DNA of 64,000 nt from Pseudoalteromonas umbrosa (lineage in GTDB: Bacteria; Pseudomonadota; Gammaproteobacteria; Enterobacterales; Alteromonadaceae). The stretch spans positions 1,436,872 through 1,500,871 of the forward strand of contig NZ_JASJUU010000001.1 of NCBI RefSeq assembly GCF_030125375.1. The letters run 5' to 3'. This document shows positions 1 through 9,298 of this stretch, piece by piece; within the stretch, counting starts at the first letter, position 1, and each line of letters begins with the position of its first letter. The notes under the pieces were generated by a model. That model searched no databases, was not told where the DNA came from, and saw only the letters and a list, made by a program, of their open reading frames with translations. The position numbers were made by a program, and so were the translations under genes.

Positions 1-82
1 CATCAAAAAACAACCAAGCTGATGTTGATATGAGCAACGGCAGGAAAATAACACCCCATCCGATATAGTCTTTTTTAGTCAA
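1..82 (-). CDS. Partial small membrane protein (5' end only)
   Basis: This reading frame begins at a TTG codon (positions 80-82) and runs off the left edge of the window. A GAGGA ribosome binding site lies about seven bases upstream of the start. The visible 27 residues begin MTKKDYIGWG and continue into a hydrophobic stretch, so this is probably the first membrane segment of a small inner-membrane protein. It follows the attC-like site at 159-252, which makes it the next cassette gene of the minus-strand array. No family can be named from this fragment. Confidence 0.5.
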   Translation of the reverse strand, partial: MTKKDYIGWGVIFLPLLISTSAWLFFD

Positions 83-137
83 AATAGGTCCTCAAAAAAC
101 TTAAAATAGAGAATGTATGTATTAAGTTAATAAATAT

Positions 138-155
138 GTGCCTGTCCCATTTGGT
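138..155. repeat. Short REP-like motif gtgcctgtcccatttggt
   Basis: This is a full copy of the 18-base motif that recurs across the cassette regions and bounds the two RAYT elements. It abuts the outer end of the attC-like site at 159-252, where the expected R' half of that site seems to be missing. Confidence 0.6.
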
Positions 156-158
156 CCT

Positions 159-252
159 CCCGTTAAGGGGCTTTTAAGCAGTTGGCCAAAATGACGAACG
201 CAGTGAGGGAAAGCCAACGGTTAAAAGTCCCTGACTGAAACGGCTTGTTATG
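159..252 (-). other. attC-like cassette recombination site, R' half altered
   Basis: On the minus strand the site opens with CATAACAAG and carries complementary inner arms (CGTTGGC pairs with GCCAAC, and TTTTAA with TTAAAA). This is the folded arrangement of integron attC sites. The far end reads TTAACGGGAGGAC instead of a good GTTRRRY core and runs straight into the REP-like motif, so the outer arm appears lost or replaced. It separates the genes at 255-548 and 1-82. Confidence 0.6.
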
Positions 253-254
253 TT

Positions 255-548
255 TTACAAACAATCCCCGTTTGCACATGCTGTTAATAAATTACCCCAA
301 AATATAATTTGAAACAATGCAGCCAAATAAATAACCCAAGCCCAAATACGCCAAGAATTAGAAGGGAAATTTACCTTTGAAAAAATGAAAACGCCTATTG
401 CTATTGACGTAAAAATATAAACACTCTCGAAGTTATTTATGCTTTTTACGGAAGAAAACCAAAATGTACTTTGAACACTTAACACATTAATAATTATTGG
501 AAAAATTAATGAAGTGATAACCCAAACTTTATTTTTCATCCATTCCAT
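255..548 (-). CDS. Small membrane protein, cassette gene
   Basis: The product is 97 residues with about three hydrophobic segments (roughly residues 8-28, 42-58 and 68-88) and a C-terminal CANGDCL containing two cysteines. No family was recognised. It sits alone between two attC-like sites on the same strand, which is the layout of an integron cassette with a single gene and very short flanks. An internal ATG at codon 4 (position 539) is an alternative start; neither start has a clean ribosome binding site. A role at the inner membrane is inferred from hydrophobicity only. Confidence 0.65.
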   Translation of the reverse strand: MEWMKNKVWVITSLIFPIIINVLSVQSTFWFSSVKSINNFESVYIFTSIAIGVFIFSKVNFPSNSWRIWAWVIYLAALFQIIFWGNLLTACANGDCL

Positions 549-558
549 CCGTGAAACA

Positions 559-655
559 TAACGCCGCCTTAAGCGGTGAGTGATTGTTGGCTAAAATGTG
601 AAGCGAAGCGGAACCGAGCCAACAGTTACGAATCCGGCTTTAAGACCTTGTTAGC
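559..655 (-). other. attC-like cassette recombination site
   Basis: The minus strand runs from GCTAACAAGG to GGCGGCGTTATG. The inner arms contain TTGGCTCGG and AGCCAAC, and the outer arms pair CTTAAAGCC with GGC-type sequence. This closely matches the organisation of chromosomal-integron attC sites. Similar sites occur at 62203-62300 and 63033-63130. Confidence 0.8.
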
Positions 656-669
656 TTTCGCTGTCAAGT

Positions 670-1089
670 TTAAACCTTTTTACCTAATAGTTTTATAGAT
701 AGAAAGGGGACGATAATCATTACAACTGGGCCGCATAAAAAAACAACTAACCTAACACCATAAGGGTCATTTGGCAGAGCTTCTAGAATGGAAGTTACAA
801 CCCCCAATACAATACCAATAAAGGAAGCTATTAAAACCGCTTTTTTTATATTTACTATCTTAAGGCTTGCCCAAGCCATTAAGCAACCAATTGCATACAA
901 GGTAAAAATAACCGCTAACTGATATTCGTAGTTAATAAGCAACATATGAAAAGGTAACTTTAGTCTTTCGTCATAATATGAGGTTAATCTCATAAAACCG
1001 AATTCAACAATCACAGATGAAAGTAACAGCGAAAAAGAGCCAAAAAGTGCAATTATCATAGCTTTCCATACTGTCAGCACTATATTCAA
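670..1089 (-). CDS. Four-helix membrane protein, cassette gene
   Basis: The 139-residue product has four predicted transmembrane segments (about residues 8-30, 55-75, 82-102 and 112-134) and ends in a basic tail, KLLGKKV. No family was recognised. The start is TTG with a strong GGAGGAG ribosome binding site four bases upstream. The gene begins about 20 bases inside a GTTAGC core at 1107-1112, with the repeat at 1107-1284 upstream and the attC-like site 559-655 downstream. It is therefore the first cassette of the left array as seen on the minus strand. Confidence 0.7.
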   Translation of the reverse strand: MNIVLTVWKAMIIALFGSFSLLLSSVIVEFGFMRLTSYYDERLKLPFHMLLINYEYQLAVIFTLYAIGCLMAWASLKIVNIKKAVLIASFIGIVLGVVTSILEALPNDPYGVRLVVFLCGPVVMIIVPFLSIKLLGKKV

Positions 1090-1106
1090 ACAACTCCTCC
1101 AAGAAA

Positions 1107-1284
1107 GCTAACATTTTTATCTACGAAAATGTCGCATAATAACAGCATATTTACCACCGCATAACCACAGCGATTCAGATACGAGCTTTATTACTTTCAA
1201 CCATAACAACTTAAACAGATGTCACCAAATTAGCAATGGTTAAAATACGTCACTTGTCGTATAACAGTGATACTTGACAAATAC
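1107..1284 (-). repeat. Dispersed attI-like repeat, copy 1
   Basis: This is one of five related copies (others near 54103, 58543, 59112 and 63624). On the minus strand it ends in AAAAATGTTAGC, where GTTAGC fits the integron core G-TTRRRY, and the cassette gene at 670-1089 begins just beyond. Inside it are TTGTTATGG and GTTATGCG-like words about 60 bases apart and a weak hairpin near the core (CGACATTTTCG). Similarity to copy 2 continues on the far side through about 1475. Its role as an attI-like site is an inference. Confidence 0.6.
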
Positions 1285-1786
1285 CGAGCTATTTATATTT
1301 ACATATATAATTGCATTTACATGTGCATGTATAAATATATACATCTATTAAGCCGCCATTATACCCATGTTCTAAGCACATATTTTGAAAAAGATATACC
1401 ACCAGTAACATTTCAGGCTGCTTCTATAGGATAACCGTCTTTATCTGATTTCATAATCTAATGCACCCAAAAACACTTAGAGATGAGACGATAATGTAAT
1501 TTTTAGTTGCTCAGCCAATCGACAAAAATAGGTTAATAACACAACCATCATCAACATTTACTAAAAGCCTATTTACTTTATGGTAGTGGCTTGAGGTTGA
1601 TGAAAGCCCTTAGATTACGAGTACAGCTTTAGCGGCAAACTCATCAATAAATTAAAACCACTCAAGCCCTTCGCTTGGAAAATATCAGACATAAAAATAA
1701 GTATGTGTTGTTAGATCAGGTTATCTAATTGAATCAAGCTGTACTGGAACTCAGCTAATAATTTTGTATGTTATTTTTGCGTGTTA
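1285..1786. other. Non-coding stretch, partly matching 54260-54385
   Basis: No credible gene is visible. Up to about 1475 the sequence resembles the region right of repeat copy 2. Both share gatatacca, a ggataacc/gggtaacc word and tttcataa followed by t-g-cacc, with an extra AT-rich stretch of TATA-type words at 1300-1350. The rest, 1480-1786, shows nothing recognisable. Confidence 0.45.
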
Positions 1787-2248
1787 CTAAAGACTTTCCA
1801 TTTCCCAAAGCACTTGCATTCCTATTGCGTACGCATTGTTTTTTGTCGGCGCAGCCCATTGCAAGGTAATTGACGGGCCATTCTGGCTTTCGGGTGAAGT
1901 TAATCTCAGTTCAATGCGTTCATCAAAACAATTTGCCAAAACAACATAGGGAAGGCCTGACACTCGCAACTTGATTGAGTCCGCCTCTAAAAAATGCAAA
2001 CTATCAGGAATATCTTCGTTTCGCAGAACTTTACCAAATACATCAACAGTATGTACTGAACGTAAACTTTTCAGTGTAAAGTAGGTTTGCTGGAGCTGCT
2101 GCGCTGACAGCGCTCTTGCATGGCCCACCGCAGGGTGTGACTCATTAGCAATGCAACCAAAGCCGGTATAAGGATCTCCATCACAACCTGCTGTTGCCAA
2201 TAGAGTACAGGGTAAGATGCCCTTGAACAATAAGCCTCTGAAACTCAT
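1787..2248 (-). CDS. Hypothetical secreted protein, possible lipoprotein
   Basis: The product has 153 residues. The N-terminus is a signal-like stretch, MSFRGLLFKGILPCTLLATAGC, whose Cys22 could be a lipidation site, although the residue at -3 is Thr rather than the usual Leu. The rest is polar, with two further cysteines (about residues 32 and 103), and looks like a small beta-rich domain. No family was recognised. A good AAAGGA ribosome binding site precedes the ATG. It lies downstream of the S9 peptidase gene on the same strand, but a terminator separates the two, so it is probably transcribed alone. Confidence 0.6.
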   Translation of the reverse strand: MSFRGLLFKGILPCTLLATAGCDGDPYTGFGCIANESHPAVGHARALSAQQLQQTYFTLKSLRSVHTVDVFGKVLRNEDIPDSLHFLEADSIKLRVSGLPYVVLANCFDERIELRLTSPESQNGPSITLQWAAPTKNNAYAIGMQVLWEMESL

Positions 2249-2325
2249 TTATAGTCCTTTAATTAATCTAGTAACTACCGTGATAATAGCCAACTTTATC
2301 GCTTCAAAACCATCATCAAAGCAAT

Positions 2326-2358
2326 AAAAATGCCTGAGCACAGGTTTGTACTCAGGCA
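2326..2358 (-). terminator. Rho-independent terminator of the S9 peptidase gene
   Basis: A hairpin with arms TGCCTGAG and CTCAGGCA (2331-2358) is followed on the minus strand by a run of T, about 35 bases past the stop codon of the peptidase gene. Confidence 0.8.
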
Positions 2359-2393
2359 TCAAAACGTTTAATACAAACTAACTTGTTGCTAGT

Positions 2394-4286
2394 TTATAGT
2401 GTGTCTTCTAACCATTTGAAGAACTCACGTTGCCATACGATGCCGTTTTGCGGCGTCAGTACCCAGTGGTTTTCTTCCGGGAAGTAAAGGAAACGGCTCT
2501 CTAAACCACGTAATTTTGCAGCTTGGAACGCCTGAATACCTTGGCCTAATGGTACACGGTAGTCTTTGCCACCATGGATCACAAACATAGGTGCATCCCA
2601 CTTATCTACATAATTAATTGGGTTGAACTCATTATACGTTTGGTTGATAGACGCATTGCCTTGCTCCCAATATGGGCCACCAAATTCATGGTTTACGAAG
2701 AATAGCTCTTCCGTTGTGCCGTACATACTGCGTAAATCGAAGATACCGCAATGTGAGATGAAGGTTTTAAAGCGACCATCATGGTTGCCCGCTAAATAAA
2801 ATGCAGAGTAACCACCAAAGCTTGCACCGATTGCGCCAATGCGCTTTTTATCAACGTAAGACGCTTTTGACACATCATCAATGGCATCAAGGTAGTCTTG
2901 CATCGCCTTACCACCCCAATCTTGCGTAATGTCTTCATTCCACTTAACACCGTGACCTGGCATACCGCGGCGGTTTGGTGCTACAACAATATAACCTTGT
3001 GAAGCCATCACTTGGAAGTTCCAGCGGAACGAATAAAACTGCGAGAGCGCAGACTGAGGGCCGCCTTGTAGATAAAGTAATGTTGGATATTTTTTACTTT
3101 CATCAAAATTAGGTGGATAAATCACCCAAGTTAGCATTTCTTGACCGTCTTTTGTCGTCACCATACGCTTCTTAACAGTTGGCAAGTCAAGGCCCGCATA
3201 AAATGCATCATTGACTTTAGTCAGTGCTGTTAGGTTTTTCTTACGCAGGTCAAAACGGAAAATTTCTGATGCGCGGTTCATGCTGCTACGCGTCACAACT
3301 AAGTGCTTATCCATTGCCGCGACAATACCATTCACATCAAACTGGCCTTTCGTTAGCTGTTTGATTTTTGGTTTAGTGCTGACTGATACTTGGAATAATT
3401 GGATTGTGCCATCGGTTGGCGCAACAAAGTAAATACGCTTGCCATCTGGACTCCATTTGAAGCTATTTACCGTGCCATCCCAATGCTCAGTCAAATTAAC
3501 TTCTTTGTTTTTTATGCGCACTATGATGTCGTTTTTATCCGCTTCATACCCTGGCACGTCCATTTGAAGCCACGCCAGATTTCCTTTTGACGAAAACGCA
3601 GGGCTTTTATCATAACCTAGGTTACTTTCGGTGATATTGGTGGTTTTTTTACTTGCTAGGTTATAACGATAAATATCTGTGTTGGTACTGGTAACATACT
3701 CAGTGCCCGTCAGCTTTTTACTCACATAGTAAATATTCTCGCCTTTAGGACCCCAAATGTAATCACTTGAGCCACCAAATGGAGAGGTTGGGCTTGAGTA
3801 AGGCTTGCCTTTCATGATGTCGACTTTCTTTTCAGTCGCTAAATCTTGATAGAAAACGTGCTTAAAGCCACCATCATTCCACGTATCCCAGTGGCGATAA
3901 TTTAGGTCATCGAATACATAAGCATTCGCTTGAGACAAGTCTTTATGTCTATGAGTTGCTAAAACCGACTCAATATTCACCTTTTTATGGAATAGCTTCT
4001 TAGTGCCATCAGGAGAGATATTGCTATCGATTAACTGACCTTGATAGGCTTCTAATAGCTGAGCACTTCCACCTTTAACAGGCACCTGATAAACCTTGCT
4101 AGCAAAATCATTATTTGCCACGCTCGGGGTCGTTACACTGTAAATGACATGGGTTTTATCTTTATTTAATCCCAACGCAGTAACACGTTTAACTTCCCAC
4201 AATTTTTCAGGGGTCATCACATCTTGTGCTGACACACCTGCACTTACTGCAAGGCCTAAACTTGCAGAAATAAGAATTCGCAACAT
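2394..4286 (-). CDS. Secreted S9 family peptidase (prolyl oligopeptidase-like)
   Basis: The 630-residue protein carries a signal peptide (residues 1-20, ending VSAQ), an N-terminal beta-propeller region up to about residue 370, and a C-terminal alpha/beta-hydrolase domain. The catalytic triad can be read: Ser489 in GASFGGY, Asp575 in GGKDYR and His607 in NHWVL. This layout is typical of S9C acylaminoacyl- or dipeptidyl-peptidase-like enzymes, which cleave short peptides in the periplasm or outside the cell. The propeller contains SPDG motifs, as in TolB/PD40 blades. It has its own terminator. Exact substrate preference cannot be read from the sequence. Confidence 0.9.
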   Translation of the reverse strand: MLRILISASLGLAVSAGVSAQDVMTPEKLWEVKRVTALGLNKDKTHVIYSVTTPSVANNDFASKVYQVPVKGGSAQLLEAYQGQLIDSNISPDGTKKLFHKKVNIESVLATHRHKDLSQANAYVFDDLNYRHWDTWNDGGFKHVFYQDLATEKKVDIMKGKPYSSPTSPFGGSSDYIWGPKGENIYYVSKKLTGTEYVTSTNTDIYRYNLASKKTTNITESNLGYDKSPAFSSKGNLAWLQMDVPGYEADKNDIIVRIKNKEVNLTEHWDGTVNSFKWSPDGKRIYFVAPTDGTIQLFQVSVSTKPKIKQLTKGQFDVNGIVAAMDKHLVVTRSSMNRASEIFRFDLRKKNLTALTKVNDAFYAGLDLPTVKKRMVTTKDGQEMLTWVIYPPNFDESKKYPTLLYLQGGPQSALSQFYSFRWNFQVMASQGYIVVAPNRRGMPGHGVKWNEDITQDWGGKAMQDYLDAIDDVSKASYVDKKRIGAIGASFGGYSAFYLAGNHDGRFKTFISHCGIFDLRSMYGTTEELFFVNHEFGGPYWEQGNASINQTYNEFNPINYVDKWDAPMFVIHGGKDYRVPLGQGIQAFQAAKLRGLESRFLYFPEENHWVLTPQNGIVWQREFFKWLEDTL

Positions 4287-4556
4287 AGCGAAATGCCTCC
4301 AAAAATAAAAACCCGTCTAGACTACATAAAACGGTCATAACTTAAAAGCAATCAAGGTGATTAACTGGTCACACCTATATTTTGACTGAGTTTAAAGTGC
4401 TAAATTTATGAAATAGTATGAATTTAAACAATAAATAAGGACATCTGTGATAATGCCCTTAGGGGAAGTAATTTGGTTTGTGTTGATTGGTAAATATAAT
4501 AGAGGTGATGAAATCATCACCGCTTTGTTCTACATTTTTGTAGGTTAGTCCTCTAT

Positions 4557-5384
4557 TTAACTATTATCTAACCCCAAGTTTTTAAACTTGTCGCTGTTAC
4601 CTTTTAATGTGTTATCAGCAAAGTGCAGCATTGCCTTATGTAAATGACTTGCCATTCCGATGCTGTAATGCTCATACATGTCTCGAGCAATATCATTCGA
4701 TACAACTGAGTCGGCATGTTCCACGTACCCCTCGTAACTTACTCCTTTAAAATCAGCACCACTATCCTCTATCATGTAGGTAAGTCGGTTGGTTATCGCA
4801 AAATGCTGTTCAACTGAGGCTTGCACTTCTTCGCTGTGAACAGGCAAACTTAGCAATGATTTATAATTTTCAACCCACTCATCAAAACAACGCTGCTCAA
4901 ACTCAGCCTCTTCGTTACTTAAGTGCTGCAAAGATAAATAAAACTCATCTAACGTTCCACTTTCTGTAATCTGCGCAATCATATCTTTCCAACGCTCGAC
5001 TTTTTCTGAAGGTAAATCTTTAAACAAGATATTTAAGTTACTTTGACCATTTAATATGCTCATTGAATTCTCCAAACTGTTGATAATTAACTGTGTTTTT
5101 TCTTGTCGTTTCAACAGCATACTTTTTTGGTCTTTTAGAACTTGTAATAAGTCAAAATCCGTTGCGTTTAAAATACTTTGTATTTCTTCAAGACTAAATT
5201 CGAGCTCTTTATACACAATAATTTGCTGCAACTTGATCAAGTGAGTTTGCGTATACTCACGATAACCGTTTGCTCCTCGAAGCGACTTTAATAAGCCAAT
5301 TTTGTCATAATGGTGCAGCGTGCGAACACTCACCCCAGCAAGTTTGCTTAATTGACTCACGCTATAACGTTTTGCTTTATTCAA
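4557..5384 (-). CDS. MerR family regulator with TipAS domain
   Basis: The N-terminal 75 residues form a MerR winged helix (YSVSQLSKLAGVSVRTLHHYD), followed by a coiled-coil dimerisation helix (about 80-110). A C-terminal domain of about 150 residues has Trp/Tyr-rich helices like the TipAS drug-recognition domain of TipAL, Mta and SkgA. Such regulators bind hydrophobic ligands, or respond to stress, and activate promoters with long spacers. The start is TTG with an AAGGA site upstream. No obvious target gene, such as an efflux pump, lies next to it, so its regulon is unknown. Confidence 0.85.
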   Translation of the reverse strand: MNKAKRYSVSQLSKLAGVSVRTLHHYDKIGLLKSLRGANGYREYTQTHLIKLQQIIVYKELEFSLEEIQSILNATDFDLLQVLKDQKSMLLKRQEKTQLIINSLENSMSILNGQSNLNILFKDLPSEKVERWKDMIAQITESGTLDEFYLSLQHLSNEEAEFEQRCFDEWVENYKSLLSLPVHSEEVQASVEQHFAITNRLTYMIEDSGADFKGVSYEGYVEHADSVVSNDIARDMYEHYSIGMASHLHKAMLHFADNTLKGNSDKFKNLGLDNS

Positions 5385-5569
5385 CTCTAAATCCTTTAGT
5401 TACTACTGAAAGACAAATTAATCGTTAACTATCACCTAACGTAAGGGTCAAGCCTTTTGTAGAATTTTTTTGATGAACGTACTTTTTGATAAAACTCAGT
5501 TCAAGCTTGAAGTTTAAAGTAAAGCACCGCACACTTTAACAAGATGCTCGATGCATTTACTGAGCTTGT

Positions 5570-6928
5570 TTAAAGTTCACATATCTCAGAGACTTTATTT
5601 TTAGATACAAATTGAGACGCCAAATGAGTAAAACATTTAGGCGCGACCATAGGTAAAATATGCGCAGCATCTTTCACAGTGGAAAACTGAACATCGCCAA
5701 GCTTTTCAAGGTATTTAGAATGTGTTTGGGCCGCTTCATAAGGTGTGTTGGGGTCAAGTGTGCCCTGTACAATTAGGGTTCTTGGGAGCTGCTTTGGTAA
5801 CTTCCCAAAAAATTTATCACGTGAATATAATGGCGCGGGAACATCTACCAACAGTCGAGGTAAGTGACTAGTAAATAGCGCACCTTCTGCCTCTTTGCTC
5901 ACTATTTCCTTGGTTAAATTAGTCCGGCTGTTATTCTCTGAGCTGGTGATCAACATTGAAAGTGGCAAGGATGGTGCTGCCAATGGATATGCAGAAATGA
6001 TATCGCCTTGCTTATCTTTAAGTGCCTGCAATGTTTGCTTGAGAAGTGACGTATCACCAGCAGTTAATTGCTTAATTAAATCCGGGATTCGGCTTCGTAA
6101 GTCATGATAGTTAAGCAATGAGGCCATGAAAAAACGAATATCTCCCCCCTCCAGTGCTGGCTTCCACACTTGATTATTAGACTTTAGTAGTGCTTTAAAC
6201 TGTTTTTCTTGTTGTTCTGTCAGTAGCTTACGCCCTACAGTATCAACAACTCTGGTGCGATAACTGATCTCCCATTCAGTATCTCCCTCTTTTGGTACAA
6301 GCCCATCTAAAATAATACCGTCTAACTTTGGAGAAGCCACCTGCATAAGGCGTAACGTCAATTGCGTACCATAAGATACACCATATACATACACTTCTTT
6401 ATCTGAGCGGTACTTTTCGATTAAGCCTGCCAGATCCTTAGCAGCATGAGTAATTGTAAACGCCTGTGTTCTAGATGGATTAGCATATAGAGAGCCTATG
6501 CAGGGCCCCCATTCTGTATTACCCAGTGCATAACCGGCTTCACTGTTTGCTGACTCCTGAGCTGGGCAAAGTCGACTAGACTCACCAGTTCCTCGATGAT
6601 CCGGCACTACAATGTCATACCCTTTAAACGCTTCCCGAAAGACGGACAAAAAAGGAGTGAACCCTGCGCCTGCTTCACCAGGTCCGCCATGTATAAGCCA
6701 CACTTGCCCACGGGACTGTTTAGCATCTTTTGTTGGAAATTGACGAACAGCAAGCTCTATTTGACCAAGCTCTAGATTAGTATAATCAAGTGGCACCTTT
6801 GTTTTGGCACATGTGGATGCTTCAAAACCTGATATATTAATGGCATAGTCGCACGCCCCAAATGTAGTTGCTTGCGCCGATAAAGAAAAAACACCCGCTG
6901 AAAATAGTGATAATATTTTTAGTTTCAA
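5570..6928 (-). CDS. Secreted alpha/beta hydrolase, tripeptidyl-aminopeptidase-like
   Basis: The 452-residue product has a signal peptide (residues 1-20), an oxyanion-hole motif HGGPG (80-84) and a nucleophile elbow GVSYGTQ with Ser185. The other triad residues are Asp392 in GTLDPNTP and His423 in DAAHILP. The C-terminal part matches the TAP-like domain found in SlpD/E and proline-iminopeptidase-like exported enzymes. Six or more cysteines fit an oxidised periplasmic or extracellular location. The start is TTG with GGGAG about eight bases upstream. Substrate is probably short peptides or esters; this is inferred from family. Confidence 0.85.
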   Translation of the reverse strand: MKLKILSLFSAGVFSLSAQATTFGACDYAINISGFEASTCAKTKVPLDYTNLELGQIELAVRQFPTKDAKQSRGQVWLIHGGPGEAGAGFTPFLSVFREAFKGYDIVVPDHRGTGESSRLCPAQESANSEAGYALGNTEWGPCIGSLYANPSRTQAFTITHAAKDLAGLIEKYRSDKEVYVYGVSYGTQLTLRLMQVASPKLDGIILDGLVPKEGDTEWEISYRTRVVDTVGRKLLTEQQEKQFKALLKSNNQVWKPALEGGDIRFFMASLLNYHDLRSRIPDLIKQLTAGDTSLLKQTLQALKDKQGDIISAYPLAAPSLPLSMLITSSENNSRTNLTKEIVSKEAEGALFTSHLPRLLVDVPAPLYSRDKFFGKLPKQLPRTLIVQGTLDPNTPYEAAQTHSKYLEKLGDVQFSTVKDAAHILPMVAPKCFTHLASQFVSKNKVSEICEL

Positions 6929-7158
6929 TATGAGTACTCCCTAGATAAACCTGCAACATATTGTTTTGTTATTTATATCACCTGCATTATTGCATGAACC
7001 CACTTATTAACCAAAAGCTAATCCATAAGCGATTACTAATACAATTCATTGACAATGAGGTATTTAAATTCAAAAGTTAATAAACAACAAAAAAATATAA
7101 ATACAAGTGGAAGGTATTTAGGTGCCTAAGAAAAGTAATAAGTTGTCGAGCTGTATTT

Positions 7159-7353
7159 TCAAAACAACGCGTGTATCATTGCGCCAATACCCAGCAGAGT
7201 GATGACGACCCCAATCAAATATAAAGGGATTCTATAACCCTGTGTGGCTTCACTCTTGATGAGACTAGGGAACAATTTTCCACTGGTATACAGTAAGATT
7301 ACAGCACCACTAAACAACAATATCAAACCATCTATAGTGACTGAAAAATCCAT
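7159..7353 (-). CDS. Small two-helix membrane protein
   Basis: Starting at the ATG at 7353, which has a GAGGG site close upstream, the product is 64 residues with two hydrophobic segments (about 6-24 and 42-62). A longer reading from 7392 would overlap the preceding gene by 20 bases and lacks a better ribosome binding site. The gene sits 19 bases downstream of 7373-7588, so the two are probably one operon of small membrane proteins. No family was recognised. Confidence 0.6.
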   Translation of the reverse strand: MDFSVTIDGLILLFSGAVILLYTSGKLFPSLIKSEATQGYRIPLYLIGVVITLLGIGAMIHALF

Positions 7354-7372
7354 AGCGCCCTCAAAAGCATAT

Positions 7373-7588
7373 TTAAGCTTTATGCTTCGCACGGTGCATA
7401 GCTAAACCACAAGCAACACCAATAGTAACACCCGCACCAATTGGTATGCCGATATAAGCGAGGAAGCCAAATGGTATCCCTATAGCCAACCCAATAATGC
7501 ACCCAATTATGCTACCTGCAGCGACGCCCTTTCCAATATAGTATGCTTGCGTGTGTTTAGTTTGCGCATTAGCTGATTGTGCACTCAT
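7373..7588 (-). CDS. Small glycine-rich membrane protein
   Basis: This 71-residue protein has a short polar N-terminus, then two glycine- and isoleucine-rich membrane segments (about 22-45 and 48-63), and a basic histidine-containing tail (MHRAKHKA). The GxxxG-rich segments suggest tight helix packing, as in small oligomeric membrane proteins, but no named family was recognised. The ATG has an AAGGA site upstream. It is probably co-transcribed with the small membrane gene ending at 7159. Confidence 0.6.
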   Translation of the reverse strand: MSAQSANAQTKHTQAYYIGKGVAAGSIIGCIIGLAIGIPFGFLAYIGIPIGAGVTIGVACGLAMHRAKHKA

Positions 7589-7737
7589 GAAAATATCCTT
7601 TTAACTGTTCCTAATTGGTTAAGTAATATTTTCACCATACTTAATGCAATGTTGTCAATAAAGTTTAAAAGCACAGCTTTAAATCAAAGTAACAAATAGA
7701 TGCAGCAAATAGTTCGATGAATATCGCATGAAGGATA

Positions 7738-8151
7738 TTACGGCTTTATCTTCTGATCCAACAATGCCTGTTTAATAAACACACCAAACCCAATACCAAG
7801 TGTATATGACACTAGATCGCTCACTTTAAAACCAAACCCAAACACCAACCCGCCAAGCTTGGTATGCCTTATTGTATTTAACCAGTCGCCTTGATAAAGC
7901 TGAGAGAACTCTATCGTATAAGCAAACAATAATGCGATCATAGCTAACTGCATATTGGTAAACTTGGGCTTTAATGTACATATTAGCCAAAATACCATTA
8001 GTGCCCACAAACAATCCCCAAGGTAAAGATGGACCCACTGAGGAAAATCCAACATGCTCGTTCTGGTTACAAGGCCAAGTGACATAGTTAATATAGTTAA
8101 AACTACATAAAGCCCATGCACCTTAACTTTTTGCTCTGTTTTAAACTCCAT
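7738..8151 (-). CDS. DUF2809 family membrane protein
   Basis: The product is 137 residues with four hydrophobic segments. It carries the conserved pattern of the DUF2809 family: a GLVTR motif after the first helix, LGDCLWALMVF, EFSQLYQGDWLN and a TKLGGLVFGFGF-DL segment near the C-terminus. The family's function is not established; some members sit near rhomboid or glycan genes. The ATG is followed by a short lysine-rich N-terminus, and no partner gene on the same strand is close enough to be a clear operon member. Confidence 0.75.
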   Translation of the reverse strand: MEFKTEQKVKVHGLYVVLTILTMSLGLVTRTSMLDFPQWVHLYLGDCLWALMVFWLICTLKPKFTNMQLAMIALLFAYTIEFSQLYQGDWLNTIRHTKLGGLVFGFGFKVSDLVSYTLGIGFGVFIKQALLDQKIKP

Positions 8152-8241
8152 TTTTTATTTAATCTCCTGATTTTTATACTGCTAATACAGATTAAAGGAC
8201 ACGATTATACCACTATCAATTTTGCAAGGCGTCTCCTAAAA

Positions 8242-9114
8242 TCACTGTTCGGAGTGTTTAGCTAACCAATCTAAACATATTTGCCAAAGTACCTCTGATC
8301 TGCGGCTGAAAAACTTCATATGACCAATTTCTTTCAAACCAAACTCTTTGGGGTTTAAAGTTAAAGTTTCTGCTTTCGTGTTAGGACTTACAGACATCAT
8401 GTCCCGCACATTCTTATCATTTGCAATAAAATCGTCCACAGCATTCACCCACATAGCGGGAAAAGTCAGTTCTGAAAAGTAGTGCTTGTCTATAGTTTTA
8501 CCAAATGCGGTTTTCACATAGCCTTTTCCATTACACCAAGTACGCCACTGCTTTGACACAGCTGAAGGCAATGGCTCTCCCATGCCAAACCACTGCGACT
8601 TGGTATGACCAAAAATTAAATTAGAAAACGGAATAAACACATTCATAAAAAAATGTGATTTAACTTGATCCCGCAACTTCATATTAAGCAAACGCCCCGA
8701 TGAGCTCGCAATATTAAACATTGAATGGAGCTTCAATGCGTTAGATGCCAAACCAACTAACTGTCCACCAGCACTGTGGCCAATTAAATGATAATTGGAG
8801 TCAGGGAATTCAGATATTAGCGCAGCAATGGCGGCCTGCTGATCAAACTGCCCCCAACTTTGTAATGTCGCGTCATGATCACTGATATCACCTTGTAATG
8901 ATTGCCCAATTCCACGATTATCATAAGTTAAAACGCCATAACCATTGGCAGCCAAAAACTCTGCAAAAGCGGTATAAAATTGTCGTTTTATCCCAGTAGC
9001 AGGACCAATTAAAACGGCACCTTTTAATGTACCTTTGGGTAAATACACCGTTGCAGATAGTCGGTATTTATCCTCACAGTGCACTGTGATTTCTCGACAT
9101 ACAATAAATGGCAT
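8242..9114 (-). CDS. Alpha/beta hydrolase (S33-like)
   Basis: This is a cytosolic-looking alpha/beta hydrolase with a conserved strand TYDNRGIGQS and a nucleophile elbow IGHSAGGQ, where the serine is residue 114 from the chosen start. A His near the C-terminus, in EIGHMKFF, could complete the triad. The chosen start is the ATG at 9114. The frame stays open to an ATG at 9189 that would add 25 residues, so the N-terminus is uncertain. The family covers esterases, lipases and peptidases, and the substrate cannot be assigned. Confidence 0.8.
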   Translation of the reverse strand: MPFIVCREITVHCEDKYRLSATVYLPKGTLKGAVLIGPATGIKRQFYTAFAEFLAANGYGVLTYDNRGIGQSLQGDISDHDATLQSWGQFDQQAAIAALISEFPDSNYHLIGHSAGGQLVGLASNALKLHSMFNIASSSGRLLNMKLRDQVKSHFFMNVFIPFSNLIFGHTKSQWFGMGEPLPSAVSKQWRTWCNGKGYVKTAFGKTIDKHYFSELTFPAMWVNAVDDFIANDKNVRDMMSVSPNTKAETLTLNPKEFGLKEIGHMKFFSRRSEVLWQICLDWLAKHSEQ

Positions 9115-9298
9115 AGTTGCAATAAATGAAGAAATATATGCTGACAGCTTACAACTGGTAGAACCAGTTAGCAAGCCATAAAAGCCCAACTTAGAGTTTA
9201 AACTCTAAAATATAGATTGATAAAATACTAACTTCAAAAATAGGTATGTTTTTAAAACACTGACCATCTCTTGGCTAAGTATAAAAGTGCATTTTCAG

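Noticed and set aside
1..1110. Integron integrase gene beside the left array
   Set aside because: No tyrosine-recombinase frame (no R-HxxR-Y pattern) is present here or elsewhere in the window.
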